Shown: one piece after another, positions 34,285 through 45,919 of the stretch
How the letters are laid out: the number at the start of each line of letters is the position of its first letter
Position numbering within the stretch: the first letter of the stretch is position 1
NCBI GenBank assembly: GCA_009193035.1
Contig: SWDT01000274.1
Location: 17,310-81,309, forward strand
Source of the DNA: Halicephalobus mephisto
Taxonomy: Eukaryota > Nematoda > Chromadorea > Rhabditida > Panagrolaimidae
Reading direction: 5' to 3'
DNA: 64,000 nt
Translations under genes and position numbers: made by a program
Notes under the pieces: model-generated
What the model was told of the DNA's origin: nothing
What the model saw: only the letters and a program-made list of their open reading frames with translations
The model's database searches: none

Positions 34285-36218
34285 GTCAATCGACCGGCAA
34301 ATGACAGCTTAGATGAACTTGTCGGCTCGTCAAATCTCTCGTTGTAAAAGTTACGCGGCCAAAAAGGCGTTAGAAAACGCAATTTTCGTAAAAATTTGGC
34401 CGATAAGCAACTGCCATCGAAAAAGCGACGATTAACTAATGAAGTACAACTCTATGAAAATCCCGATATATCTCAGGTCAGCAATGTCCACAACTGCTCC
34501 GTTTGTTTAGATCGACCAAGAGGACTAGACTTAAAACATTGGTCAATCAGTTGCAGAAATCTCGATTAATCTTTTTCTCAAAGAGCAATTAAATTTAAAA
34601 AACCCATTTTTCATATTGAGAAAATTAATTTAAAAAAAAAACTATTTTTAATCTATAAAAAAATTTCCAAAAAAATAATTTAAAAAATCAGTTTTTATAT
34701 AAAAATTTTCCAAAAAAATCAGTTTTTATATAAAAACTCTCCAAAAAAATCAGTTTTTATATAAAAACTCTCCAAAAAAATCAGTTTTTATATAAAAATT
34801 CTCATAAAATAAATCAATTTTTATATGAAAACTTTTATATAATTTTTTTAAAACTAATTTTTATAAAAAATTTATAAAAAAATAATTTTTATATAAAACT
34901 TTTTTAAACAAATCAGTTTTGAAGTAAGGAGAAATGCTTTTCAAAAAATAAATATTGATATATGGAAAAAATTTATTTCCCAAAAAACTGCTTTTTTTAA
35001 ATGGAAAAATTTATTTTCTCAGAGAAATTATTTTCATTGTATGAAAGACTTTTTTCTAAAAAAATTTGTTTTAATAGATGGAGATTTGTTTTTGATTTTC
35101 GATATATGAAGGATTTTTAAGGAATTTATTTTCATGCATGGGTTTTTTAAAATTACTTTTCATATATTAAAAACTTGTTTAAACAAATTAGTTTTGATGT
35201 AGAGAGATCTTTGATATATGAAGGATTTTTTAAGAAATTTCATATATGGGTTTTTTAAAATTACTTTTCATATATTAAAAACTTCTTTAAAAAAATTAGT
35301 TTTGATGTAGAGAGATCTTTGATATATGAAGGATTTTTTAAGAAATTTTATATATGGGTTTTTTAAAATTATTTTTTATACATGGGTTTTTTAAAATTAC
35401 TTTTCATATATCAAAAACTTTAAACAAATTAATTTTGATCTAGAGACTTTTGATATATGAAGGATTTTCAAGAAATTTACTTCCATATATGGAAAATTTG
35501 TTTTTTCTTAATTTTTCATCGAAAGAAGAATGACCAGCTAGCAACAGCGGACAAGTTAAATCTAAACAAAGGATCAGATGCTTCATGAGTACCTAGATCG
35601 GCCTTGGGGAAGAATATTTTTGCAACACTTATTCTCTAGCCTGTGTGCGCGTCTTCTCATATATTCGCGATAACTAGCGGTTGTCTTTCGGTCGGTCTCC
35701 GAGTGAAAATAGTCCTGCAGACGGACTGATTTTCCTTTCAAAGTTGGCGCCACTCGGGAACGCGCCTACTGTTGAGCAGCCCAATGGGAGGAAAACTGGG
35801 CCGCTGCGCTTGCTGCTTGTTCGTCTATTTCTCACCTGTGTACAATTATCCAATTCCTAAAATTTCCGTATTAATTACAATTATAGTACTCGCCGAGTGT
35901 ATTGTGGTTTACCTATCGACGTGATCTGTCTGATTTTGCGTGATTTTCCGACTTTTTAGCCGAAAATTAAATATTATTCCGAGGCCATTGATCAGTGTTT
36001 TAAACTATGTTTTACGTGATTTAGACGACCGTTCTAACCCAATTCCCAGTACCCGCGTGTTTCGGTTTCCCTACTGATGTATTTCGTGAAACCAGTCGTA
36101 CACAGGCTGAGTTGTCGATCCTACCTGTCGGGAGTCCGGATGATGATAATTTCGATATATCGAATTTTCAGAGCTTTTTGTATCTGGCTAATCTTACTGG
36201 TACTTGTGACTAGTATAG
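34285..36218. repeat. Intergenic region with simple tandem repeats; larp-1 5' flank
   Basis: At 34690-34815 a unit of about 31-33 bases (AAATCAGTTTTTATATAAAAAC) repeats four times. At 35100-35470 a longer unit (GATATATGAAGGATTTTTTAAG then ATATATGGGTTTTTTAAAAT) repeats about four times. From 35500 to 36218 the sequence is GC-richer and contains no repeat; it is the probable promoter and 5' UTR of larp-1, with a short upstream ORF at 36077-36259 overlapping the larp-1 start. Confidence 0.65.
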
Positions 36219-39200
36219 ATGGCCGAAAGGCTTTCGTTTGCTCAAATCGTATCTGGTAATGAAGATAGTGATTCGCTTCCTGTGGCTCAATCGACGGTGA
36301 ATAAGACTGCGGGCAAAAGTAGTGATTCTGAAAGACCCAAAATTGTTTCTGTGACTGCCAAAGAGAAGATGTCGGTTCAAAACCAACAAGGTAACAAGAA
36401 GAAACAACATGATAGGAGAGATCGCAAAGGCAAATCTGGTGGGAAAAAGGATGACAAGCAGGCAACTGGGCCGGAAAGGGATCAGTTGACGAAGATGGCA
36501 CATCAGGTTGAACAACAAATGAACAATACGCCTCTCATGACAGCTCCTCCCTCAGTCAACCCCTGGTTCCAAAAGTCTACGGGTAGGATGACGCGTGATG
36601 ACCGATGTGTTGATCACTGGTTTTCAGAAAATCCGAACGTGAAACAAAAACCAGTACCAATGACCAATGGACAAGCTAATAAGGGTGGAAAAGCGGTGAA
36701 AGTCATCACGGAGTCGCCGGATGATTGGCCTACTCTTCAGTCCAGTAACATCCATGACGATACTCATGATTCGGGTAATGCCACCTCCAACGAGGTTCTG
36801 ACGGATACTGCCAACTCTTCGAATGCTCAAAACAATACGGTACTTCTGAATTCCCCGAACCCTAATCACCGCTGATTTCAGGCTAGCAAAGGGACGTCCG
36901 AGCATAATAGCCCGAATGGAGTTCGTAATCAGAAAGTGCCCAAGGCCAATTGGAAGAAATTGGACATTGAGGTAGATTACAACAACCACCGACCAACTCG
37001 CAGGAATAAGACTAGAAAACAACAAGGTTTGTGTTATTTTACTTCGCTTATCGACATTGGTTTTTCCAGCAAATGGTCACGTCGCTCCGGCGGAAAATCA
37101 GCAAAACGAAGAAGAGGACGGCGAGGAACAGGACTACTGGTAGGTTGTTTTTGACTGTATTTCGATTTTAATATCGTTTTGTACTTTGTAAACAATCAAC
37201 AAATGTCAGTTGATTTGTCCTTTTTCCAGTTGGAGATTGGGATTTCAACTCCTCCAGGTGAAGGTCTTGATGGGTGTTTTGTTTCAATTGTAGGACAAAA
37301 CCGACGATAAGGAATGCCTAGGCCCCGGCATTTTGGGGTGGAAAATAGCATTAGCGCATACGCCCGCGATTCAATGATGGCCAGTTTTATTTCGGCAGGC
37401 TGAGTTCACTATTTTTCAGCATCTCTTTTTTCACTGGAGCTCTTGGGGTAGGACGGGAAAGACACGTTCTTAGCCTTTCCTGCCTTTTCTTTTTAGGACG
37501 CACTGATATTCATTTTTCCTCACACGTGTATAGCTCGTTCTTTTCTCTGACACACCGGAATGGGCAAGCGCGTGGCTCTGCAGTCAACTACTGGCCCCGG
37601 CTGCCACCAGTATTCTTTCTCGCGTGAAACCAATGCGACACGCACATATATTTTGTTGTTGTGCCCATTGGAAAAAGAACTAACCCTCTTGGACCTCTTG
37701 CTTTCACTATTGTTCTGTGTATTTTTTTACATTTTATTCTACTTAGTTTATGGTGGTTATAATGACTAAATATAAGGTTTAGCTCAAAATCGATGGGATT
37801 TTAGGGTTATTTACAATATGATGTTGATCAAATAGAGAGAAATGTTTGTTTTTTCAATATTAGTAACAAATGAGATCCGACTATCCACTTTTTGCCTTTT
37901 TACTTGCCGCTGTTGACAGACATGCTTGTTTTTTGCTGGCCTATGCCATGTATGCATCGCGCGTGATGCCACTCTCTTTTCTGTTCTGAAATGAGTTTTA
38001 TTGAATTTTTGGGTGGTTGGAGTTTTATTGTGTGTTAATTGATTATGAGTATTGAAATTTAACTAGTGGTTTTAGGTACTTTGACGATACATCAAACGGA
38101 TTTTATTATCAACACTCAGGAAGCCAAGGGTGGAAGAAAGGAGGAGGCCGTGGTGAGAACGCACAAATCATTAATTCAAGCACATCTTCTCCCGAAATGA
38201 TGAATAACGTTCGACAACAGGACGAAAATAACGCTCCTGTTCGTAATAATCGTGCACCTCCTAGAAGTCAAGGTAGACGTAAAGGTGATGATAACATTCC
38301 GAATTTATATGGTCAGAATGCTTCGACTTCCCGCGGAATCCAAGGTGGTAATAGAAGAGGACGGCAGGAATACAACGTTCGCGGTAATAACAGAAATAAT
38401 CAATCTTATTGGCGCGGGGATTCTGCGGGCGGTAGTAACGCTGATCAGAAGAAGGCTAACGACCCTGAGAAGGAGAAGCAACTCGCGGCTCAGAGACGTG
38501 GGCCGTTGCCGGACTGGGACGAAGTTGCGGACACAGGAAAGGATGAAATGTTCGATTATATGGAAATGATGGATCAACAGTATGCTCAATATTATGCAAT
38601 GACAGGCATCGGGCCATACGATCCATTTGGAATCGCTCCCAATGTCGATCCTGCTGGTTCGCAACCAAGGGTCCCACCTCCGTATAATGTTGGATTTCGA
38701 CCATCATTCTTCGTGCCTCCGCCGTATTATATGCAACATCCTGTTAGACCATTAGTCCCGGATGAATCTCAGAATGGCCGAACCACGGGTAATCCTACGG
38801 AAGAACATGCAAACGGGTCTCGTCCTGAATCTGCTGATTCCTCTCTGACGGCATCGGCTTCAGCGACGCCTACACCTCTATTATCACCGGAAGCTGTTTT
38901 TCACAGTGGTATTCCTATTCATCCTGCGATGAATCCGAGTTTCATCTTGGGTCCGAATTATAATAATTTCAACCCACCTACAGATCCCGCGCAGCTCAAG
39001 GAGCAAGTTCGTCGTCAGATGTAAGTTTCGGGGGGAATTCGAATGACGGTTGGTGTTTTCAGAGAATATTACTTTTCCGCAGATAACCTCCAAAAAGATT
39101 TCTTCCTTCGTCGTAAAATGGAACCTGATGGATATCTTTCTATTAGCCTCATTGCCAGCTTTCCACGCGTTCGTATATTGACTAGTGATCTCAGTGTTAT

Positions 39201-41315
39201 TATTGAAAGTTTACACGCCAGTGACAACGTTGAAATGCATGAAAATGGATTCAAGGTAACGTTTCTGGTGCATTAATGGGGATTATGGTTTGTTTTTAAG
39301 GTTCGTCCGAGGATTACACCTCATTTGTGGTCGCTGAATGCATCTGGCTCGCCTGACATACATCCTCGTTCGTCTCAAACTGAACTGCAGCCTCGGAGAA
39401 TTATAACGATCGCTGATCCCGCCAGCTCCAAGCCTATTATCGATGAGAACGAGATCATTGCCAAGTTGACGAAAGGAACTAGGAGTGCTACTGGATCAAC
39501 CGATGAACCTCCGAAAGGTGAGGAAAAACCCAAAGACCTGAAGGAGGAGAATAAAGAGATTACTCCTGTCGTTGAACAACCTTCTGCGTCCGAAACTTCA
39601 GTGAAGCGAGCAGAACCTAAGGTTGAAGCCCAGGAAAAAGATGAGAAGTCGAGTGAGTCTCAGAGAGATGACAAAGCCCCTGAAGTGAAGGAAGTTACTA
39701 CACAGAAGAAAGCGGAATCGGAACCTCCTGCTGAGCGTAAGGGTGGTGCTGAGGCCTCTGCGACTGTGAATGAAGATGAACCTGAAGAATGGCAGGAGGT
39801 GAAAACAAAACGGAGTAAGAAGCCGACTCGGGGAACCAGCGCCACTACTCCGTCGAACAAGAAGAACCATAGAACAGATAAGGTTGTTGAACTCGATTTC
39901 CAGTTTGATGACGAGTTGGAAAACGGCATTCCACAAGCACCAGGTCCGCGCGATAGACGAAATTCCCATTCTGATCTTCATGACGAAATGTCTGATGCCA
40001 ATATCGACCAGTTGATCATCGTCGCTCAGAACCCGGCTAAACGCCAATTCGATAGAACGGGGGATTTCACGAAGAGACACGAACGTCATCAGCTTTTGAA
40101 TGAGGAAATGGAACACGGACTGAGACGCTATGAGGAGGAACTTTGGTGTGCGGAGGCTCGTCGTGAGAGCTCTCCTAATGTAAGTATTTGGTCTTGTGCG
40201 TTTAGTACAGGGGTTTTAGTTGTCTAAGGTCACAACCGCGAGTGAGGAGGAGTTTGAGAAGCTGAAGAAGTGCGTCGAAAAGGCAGGTGAACCTGTGTCT
40301 CTGAAGAGTGCTTCCCCCGAGCAGAAGTTCTCTTCGCCCCCGCTTGAAATTCAGACGTCTCCTGATTCGAATTCCACCAATGCACCGTCGACTCCCGGGG
40401 CTTCTATTTGGACCCAGAAAGCGATGGAACGTGCTAAGGCCAACGCTGCTATTCCTAAAAGCCCAGTCGCTAAGCGGGAATCCAAGGAGAAACCATTGGC
40501 TCGATTCTACCCTGTCTCGACGAAGGACAACCGCCGCGGATCCAAGAAGAATCAGAAAGCCCAGAATGAACAACTGGCTACTTCCGTTGGCTGGGTCTTG
40601 GGGACTGAATCCGTTCCTCAGCGGACGACCCAGGGTCAGTCTGGGGCTGACAGCCATCCTTTGGTTAGTAATTTGCCGGCCACGCATCCTTCAGTTCTGC
40701 TTTTCCAAGAAAATGGATTTGAGCCCTTGGTTTGTTTCGCTCGTGTTGCTCTCTCTGATGGTTGTGTTCTAGGTTTACTCCGATTGGCGCGAGAAGTGTT
40801 TGAAACAGAGATCAGCTGTTGGTTACGACGTGGCAGAGATGAACACTTTGTACCGTTTCTGGTCGTATTTTCTACGGGATAATTTCAACAAAAACATGTA
40901 CGCTGAATTCCGAAGGCTTGCCATTGAAGATGCTACTGCCGGGTGGGTTCATATATGGTGTTTGCTGACTAATTGATGGGTTTCAGTTATCGCTATGGAA
41001 TTGAATCGCTGTTCCGCTTCTTCAGCTACGGCCTGGAGAAACGTTTCCGGCCTCTCATCTACAAGGATTTCCAAGACGAAGTCATTGCTGACATTAAGCG
41101 CGGCTATTCCTTCGGGCTCGAGAAGTTCCAGGCGTTTCTGAAGTTCTCCAAGCTCTCGACTCAATTAGAAATTGCCCCATGCCTTGCCAAAGAACTCGCG
41201 AAATTCTCGAAGTCAGATCAACACAACCCTGTAAGTCGTGGTTTCGGTGGGCCATACTGACTATATCATTTAGACAGCTGCCAAACGCGAAGTCGAGACC
41301 GAACACAAAGCGTAG
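36219..41315 (+). CDS. larp-1: La-related protein 1 (LARP1)
   Basis: Ten exons keep phase: 36219-36839, 36882-37026, 37070-37139, 38076-39020, 39063-39255, 39301-40179, 40220-40729, 40773-40942, 40987-41230 and 41274-41315, for about 1272 residues. LARP1 binds the cap and 5' TOP motif of ribosomal-protein mRNAs and represses or stabilises them downstream of TOR; in C. elegans it affects germline mRNA. The La motif is textbook ([20 protein letters not shown], about residues 590-660). The C-terminal DM15 repeats are clear: [60 protein letters not shown] and YGLEK-like [15 protein letters not shown]. The region before the La motif is low-complexity, with RGG-like stretches and PRT-like [13 protein letters not shown]. 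The 936-bp third intron is the only long one. The protein is longer than the C. elegans form as I recall it. Confidence 0.93.
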
Positions 41316-43686
41316 AACTCGTCGTGAACAGCCTTAATGCATTCGATGTCCGCTCAGTGTTTTTCTGATTTTTCAGCATCCACATTCTAATTGTTTTGCA
41401 GTTTTTCACATTTGAAATGTTGTTATATTGTTAATCTTTGTTATTTGTTTGACATTTTCAATCATCCGATGACTACAGCTAAGTTCCTGGAAACGGCTAC
41501 ACTTGATTACCTGCTTCGCAAAATCGTCGATATTGTGCAAGATCAACAAAAATTAAATACAACGGCACAGTTTGAATTCGGCACAGGAACGGGAATATTT
41601 TCGTTTTTTATTACTGAAAAATGCGTGTTTCCGAATTTTATTATCAAAATATATCCTATCTTTTAGTGATTCTGAGAAATTTTTAATGCTTAGGGTCTTT
41701 TTGAGGCCTTTCATCTTTGTTTTTAGGTACTAGTTGCTCGAGTAGTTTTGTTAGAATTTTGTTACATCGTTTCTGTCGACGAGTGGTTATTATGCAGATT
41801 ATCAACCAACCAAAATTTTAATTTTTATCATGTTTTTATTGAATAATTTTTTTCTTCAGAATTTAATGTAGGTTTTTAATAAAAAATTAAAAACTACTAT
41901 GAATTGTGGTATTAAAAATATAAATTTTGATGAGATTATGTGTTTTATGGAATTAGATAAAAAGAGAATATGTTAATGATAATTGCCAAATTTGAGTTGT
42001 TTGATGTTGATTTATTTTTGCAGGAATTTCAAAGTTTTGAAGAGTTATAGAAAATAAAAGTTTTAAAATAAATTATATTGATGTGGATTTATATTATTTC
42101 GCAAAAAATGATGAAATTTAAAAAATAAAACTATCTAGTGCCAGATTTAAATTTTTATAATCTTTAAGAAAAAAGGCAAAAGTTATAGAAAATAAAAGTT
42201 TTAAAATAAATTACATTAATGTGGATTTATATTATTTCGCAAAAAATAATGAAATTTAAATCTGGCACTAGATAGTTTTATTTTTTAAGTTTTTATAATC
42301 TTTATAAAAAAGGCAAAAGTTATAGAAAATAAAAGTTTTTAAATAAATTACATTGATGTGGATTTATATTATTTCGCAAAAAATAATGAAATTTAAAATA
42401 TAAAGCAATATTTAGTGTCAAATTTGCCTTTTTTGCACTCTCACGAAAAATCACTCTCTTGTGGGAACTTGGAAATCATAAAACATCAAAAATTAATTTC
42501 CAAAAGCTTTTGAAATGTTTTCAACAGAAAGTTTCGAATTAAATAGGAAATTTAAAGGTAACAAGAGTCATCTTCGGCAGCGATTTGCCAGATTTACTGC
42601 TTGTTTATTTTTACAATTTTTACAGAAATTAAAAAATTTCGAAAGATAATTAGCATTGTAAAAAATAAAGATTTATAAAATTATCTGAAAGTGAATTCGT
42701 AGAATTTTGTAGAAAATCTTAAAATTTAGGTAAAAGATGAGCGAATGAGGAAATAACAAATATAGTGGTAATTAGCCAAATTTGTCATTTTTTCTATTTC
42801 CTCCATGGGGGAGTTTGGAAATTATAAGAAATTAAATTACTATATAAAATTAAAACAATTTTATAGTTTTATTTTCAGTGAGGAATTTTGCAGAAAGTCC
42901 TAGAATTTAGGTAAACGAAAAAAGAGCGCGAGTAGAAAAGAGCGAGTCGAATTAGTGGTGCTTGGCCAGATTTACCACTTTTTCCCTTCCCAGTAAATTA
43001 CTCCCTCTCTGCGCGGGAATTCAAAAATTTCAAGAAAATATTATTACATTTTTGAAAATTAAATTCCTATGAAATAAAAAATTTCGATTAAGAATTATAT
43101 CAAAGCCACAATTGCTGATAATTTTTATATTGATAAAAGGAAAATTGTCTTATTGATATCCAGATTAAGATTGATATATTACTTTGTTATTATGCAGACC
43201 CCCACACGACACAGACCGTTATTAGAGGTTAGGTAGCAACTGGCTTATGTTGAGGTCTATTCGATCTTTCGTTTTTTGTTTTCATTCACGACGCACTCTT
43301 GACGAATTCCACCCGAACTATGCCGTCACATGCAAACACACGCAATCGATCGCCTATGTCGTCAAACCGATAAGACAGAAACAAAAAATACTCAGCTCAC
43401 CGCCAACTGCTCAGATTTTACCTTGAGAACTCAATTGTAAATTCAGTTAATTATTTGGTGCTTTATCGTACAAGTCTAACAAACACATCTACAACCTTTC
43501 AAAATAACAATCCCTAGAAAGATCACAGCGTGCTTGGACAACCCTCGCACGGAAAGCCACAAGGAATACTCCTAATGGAAACTGCCAAACTACGACAACA
43601 TACCAGAGAATTTATTAACAGTTCAGAGCCCAAAAGTTGCAAAATAACAAGACTGCAAACCGATGACTTGAGCGTCTGCCGCCAGC
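41316..43686. repeat. Intergenic; triplicated AT-rich unit with a fold-back
   Basis: A unit of about 80 bases (GTTATAGAAAATAAAAGTTT ... GGATTTATATTATTTCGCAA) is present at about 42041-42118, 42182-42256 and 42320-42396. A perfect 33-base inverted repeat is at 42120-42152 and 42254-42286 (TTAAATCTGGCACTAGATAG core). A GAGCG-type dispersed repeat is at 42895-43025. No gene is supported; 43190-43620 is probably 3' flank of the ANT gene. Confidence 0.7.
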
Positions 43687-44721
43687 TTAAATGAACTTCT
43701 GGATTTCATCGTAAATGGCGAGCACAAGGGCACCACCAGTACCACGAATAACGTTAGAACCGGCACTGAAAGTAAATGATCAAATTCGGTCGGACTTGGA
43801 AAATGACTCACCCCTTGAACATCGCAGTCATGCCTTCGTTCTTAATGATCTTGACAGCACAGTCCAAAGTGTTCTTGTAGAGAATATCCTTACGGCCTGA
43901 CTGCATCATCATACGACGACGGACAGTGTCCCATGGATAAGACAAGATACCAGAAGTAATAGTGACAACTTGCGCGATACCCCAGGCAGCGAAGAAGTTG
44001 AGCTTCTTGTCACCGGATTGGAAGGCGGCTTTAGCTGTGTCGAACATACCGAAGTAAGCAGCACGGTAGATGATAATACCTTGGACGGACACGAAGAAAC
44101 CACTGGAAAAAATCAATATTTAAGATATGAGGAACTTCAAAATTACCGGTAGAGACCAATTGGACCGTCGGACTTGGCGATCTTGATCAAGCAGTCGGCG
44201 AGACCCTTGAATTCACGGGTACTTCCCTTACCAACATCGGCAGCAAGACGGGTACGAGCGAAATCAAGAGGGTAGACGAAGCAGAGGGAAGTGGCACCAG
44301 CGGCTCCACCAGATGCCAAGTTACCAGCGAAGAATCTCCAGAATTGCTTCTTCTTGTCGACTCCATCGAGGAAAAGCTTCTTGTAGGTGTCCTTGAAGGC
44401 GAAGTTCAAAGCCTGAGTAGGGAAGTAACGGATGACGTTGGCCAAGTTACCACGCCAGAGTGAGGCGAATCCTTGTTCCTTGGGGACACGAACAAGAATG
44501 TCGATGATACCTTTGTAACGTTTGTCAGCGGCGATAGAAGAAGAAGCATCTTGGACCTAGAACCCGGAACTTAGGTAAGTCCATATATAAAAACAAACCT
44601 GGAGGAGAAGCTTGACGCGCTCAATTGGGGCAACAGCGGTCTTGGAGATAGCAGCAGCAGTACCACCAGAGGCAAGATCAATCAAGAACTTCCTGGTATC
44701 GAAACCTTTCTTTTCTGACAT
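43687..44721 (-). CDS. ant-1.1: Mitochondrial ADP/ATP translocase
   Basis: Exons 44599-44721, 44147-44556, 43812-44102 and 43687-43765 join in phase to 300 residues, exactly the usual length. The carrier exchanges cytosolic ADP for matrix ATP across the inner mitochondrial membrane. The three mitochondrial-carrier signatures are visible ([22 protein letters not shown]), as is the ANT-specific RRRMMM motif (about residues 236-241). [20 protein letters not shown] and [20 protein letters not shown] match C. elegans ANT-1.1 almost residue for residue. The start [20 protein letters not shown] fits the family. GC content and codon use are higher than in the neighbours, as expected for a highly expressed gene. 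The 5' flank (44722-45050) is GC-rich with no gene. Confidence 0.96.
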
Positions 44722-45919
44722 CTCGAAACTATACCCAGACGGGATTGGGGGCGCTCACAAACTTTCTTGCCGGCGCAGGAACGAACAAGCAAAAGACAGA
44801 CTGAGATCTTTAGTTCCAGGCTAGGGAACCCATTCACAAGCGAGCGTGAACATCAACTCGCTACGGTCAAATTCAAAAAAGTGCTGGATTCAACTCTCTC
44901 CAGCTGAGACCCGCCTTCGCGCCTACTCTTGCCCCTGCGAGAGCATGAGCCAGACGAGAACAAAGAGCGTTTATCTGGTTGAGGTTGATAAGAGAAAAAA
45001 ACTCCCTGGCTTGACAAGACAAGTGAAGGTATTTCGGTCATAACTGGCGAGGGAAGTGCTTCGTTCATTGAAGTTAAAAAATGCACAAAAAAGTGATTTT
45101 CAAAATGACATTATTAGTAATTATTTTTCACAAGTATCTCCTGTAAAGTAATCATTTCGAAATAAAACAAAATAATTAAAAATAATTCTATTGTAAATTA
45201 TTAATTTTCTGTTTTTTTGATATTTTTTTCATTTTTAAATTTTTTTTGTTTTTAAATATTTTTTAAATGTATTTTTGATAGGAAATGTATCTTTGAGGCA
45301 GGATTTGTCTCGTCACTTTTCCCGTGTTGAGACATCAGTGTCCCGGACATTTTCATTCCAATTTCTACAACTTTAATTCGAAAACTAAAAAGCGATTTTA
45401 AATAACTTTGAGAATTTCCCCAAAATGGCTTCTAAACTGCCATGTAAAAACACACTTTTATAAAAATTAAAAATAAAATTTTAAATATCTTTAGAATTAG
45501 AGATTAGTCTTCAGAATCCGGGATTCCAAAGGTTAATTAGTGATCCTGATTTCGAATTCAGAACTTGCGGGTTTGGTTGTCTTATTTAAGTGCTTTTTGC
45601 TCAAATCCAGCGGCGAAATCGGAACAGAAACGTCCAGGACACTGATGTCACACAGACGTTTTTCCGTCTGCATTGAATCGTTGGCGAAGCGAGACGAACG
45701 TCCGCTTCGTTTTCCCTACCAGACACTTTCATCATCGCAGTAATATACTGGTTTCCCAAAACTTTCCCTATTTTTGAAATAAATGATTTTTTATTACGAA
45801 ATTCCCCAGTTTATTTTACACATTTTACCCTAAATAATTAATTATATTTCAATTGGTTTTTGTATTTTAAATTTTAATGTAGACGGAATTTTATAATTTT
45901 CATTGTAGGTAATAGCAAC
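44722..45919. other. Divergent promoter region of ant-1.1 and abcf-2; contains a MITE-like element
   Basis: The first 330 bases are GC-rich and promoter-like. A 319-base element bounded by 35-base imperfect inverted repeats (45331-45365 and 45615-45649) lies in the middle. An acceptor-like CATTGTAG lies about 11 bases before the abcf-2 ATG and may be a spliced-leader site. Confidence 0.6.
45331..45649. mobile_element. MITE-like element with 35-bp terminal inverted repeats
   Basis: The left arm starts GACATCAGTGTCCCGGACAT and the right arm ends CCAGGACACTGATGTC; they pair over 35 positions with six mismatches, all transitions. The interior has no coding frame. No clear target-site duplication is visible, so the exact ends may lie further out. 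Confidence 0.55.

Noticed and set aside
36077..36259. 60-codon frame starting upstream of larp-1
   Set aside because: It overlaps the larp-1 start in another frame. It may be an upstream ORF in the 5' UTR but has no protein-like features.
37221..37258. Possible extra exon in the long larp-1 intron, flanked by ttttccag and gtgaag
   Set aside because: Its 28-base length would break the frame between the flanking exons, which join correctly without it.
39598..40116. 172-codon minus-strand frame
   Set aside because: Antisense shadow of a larp-1 coding exon; no splice or protein pattern of its own.
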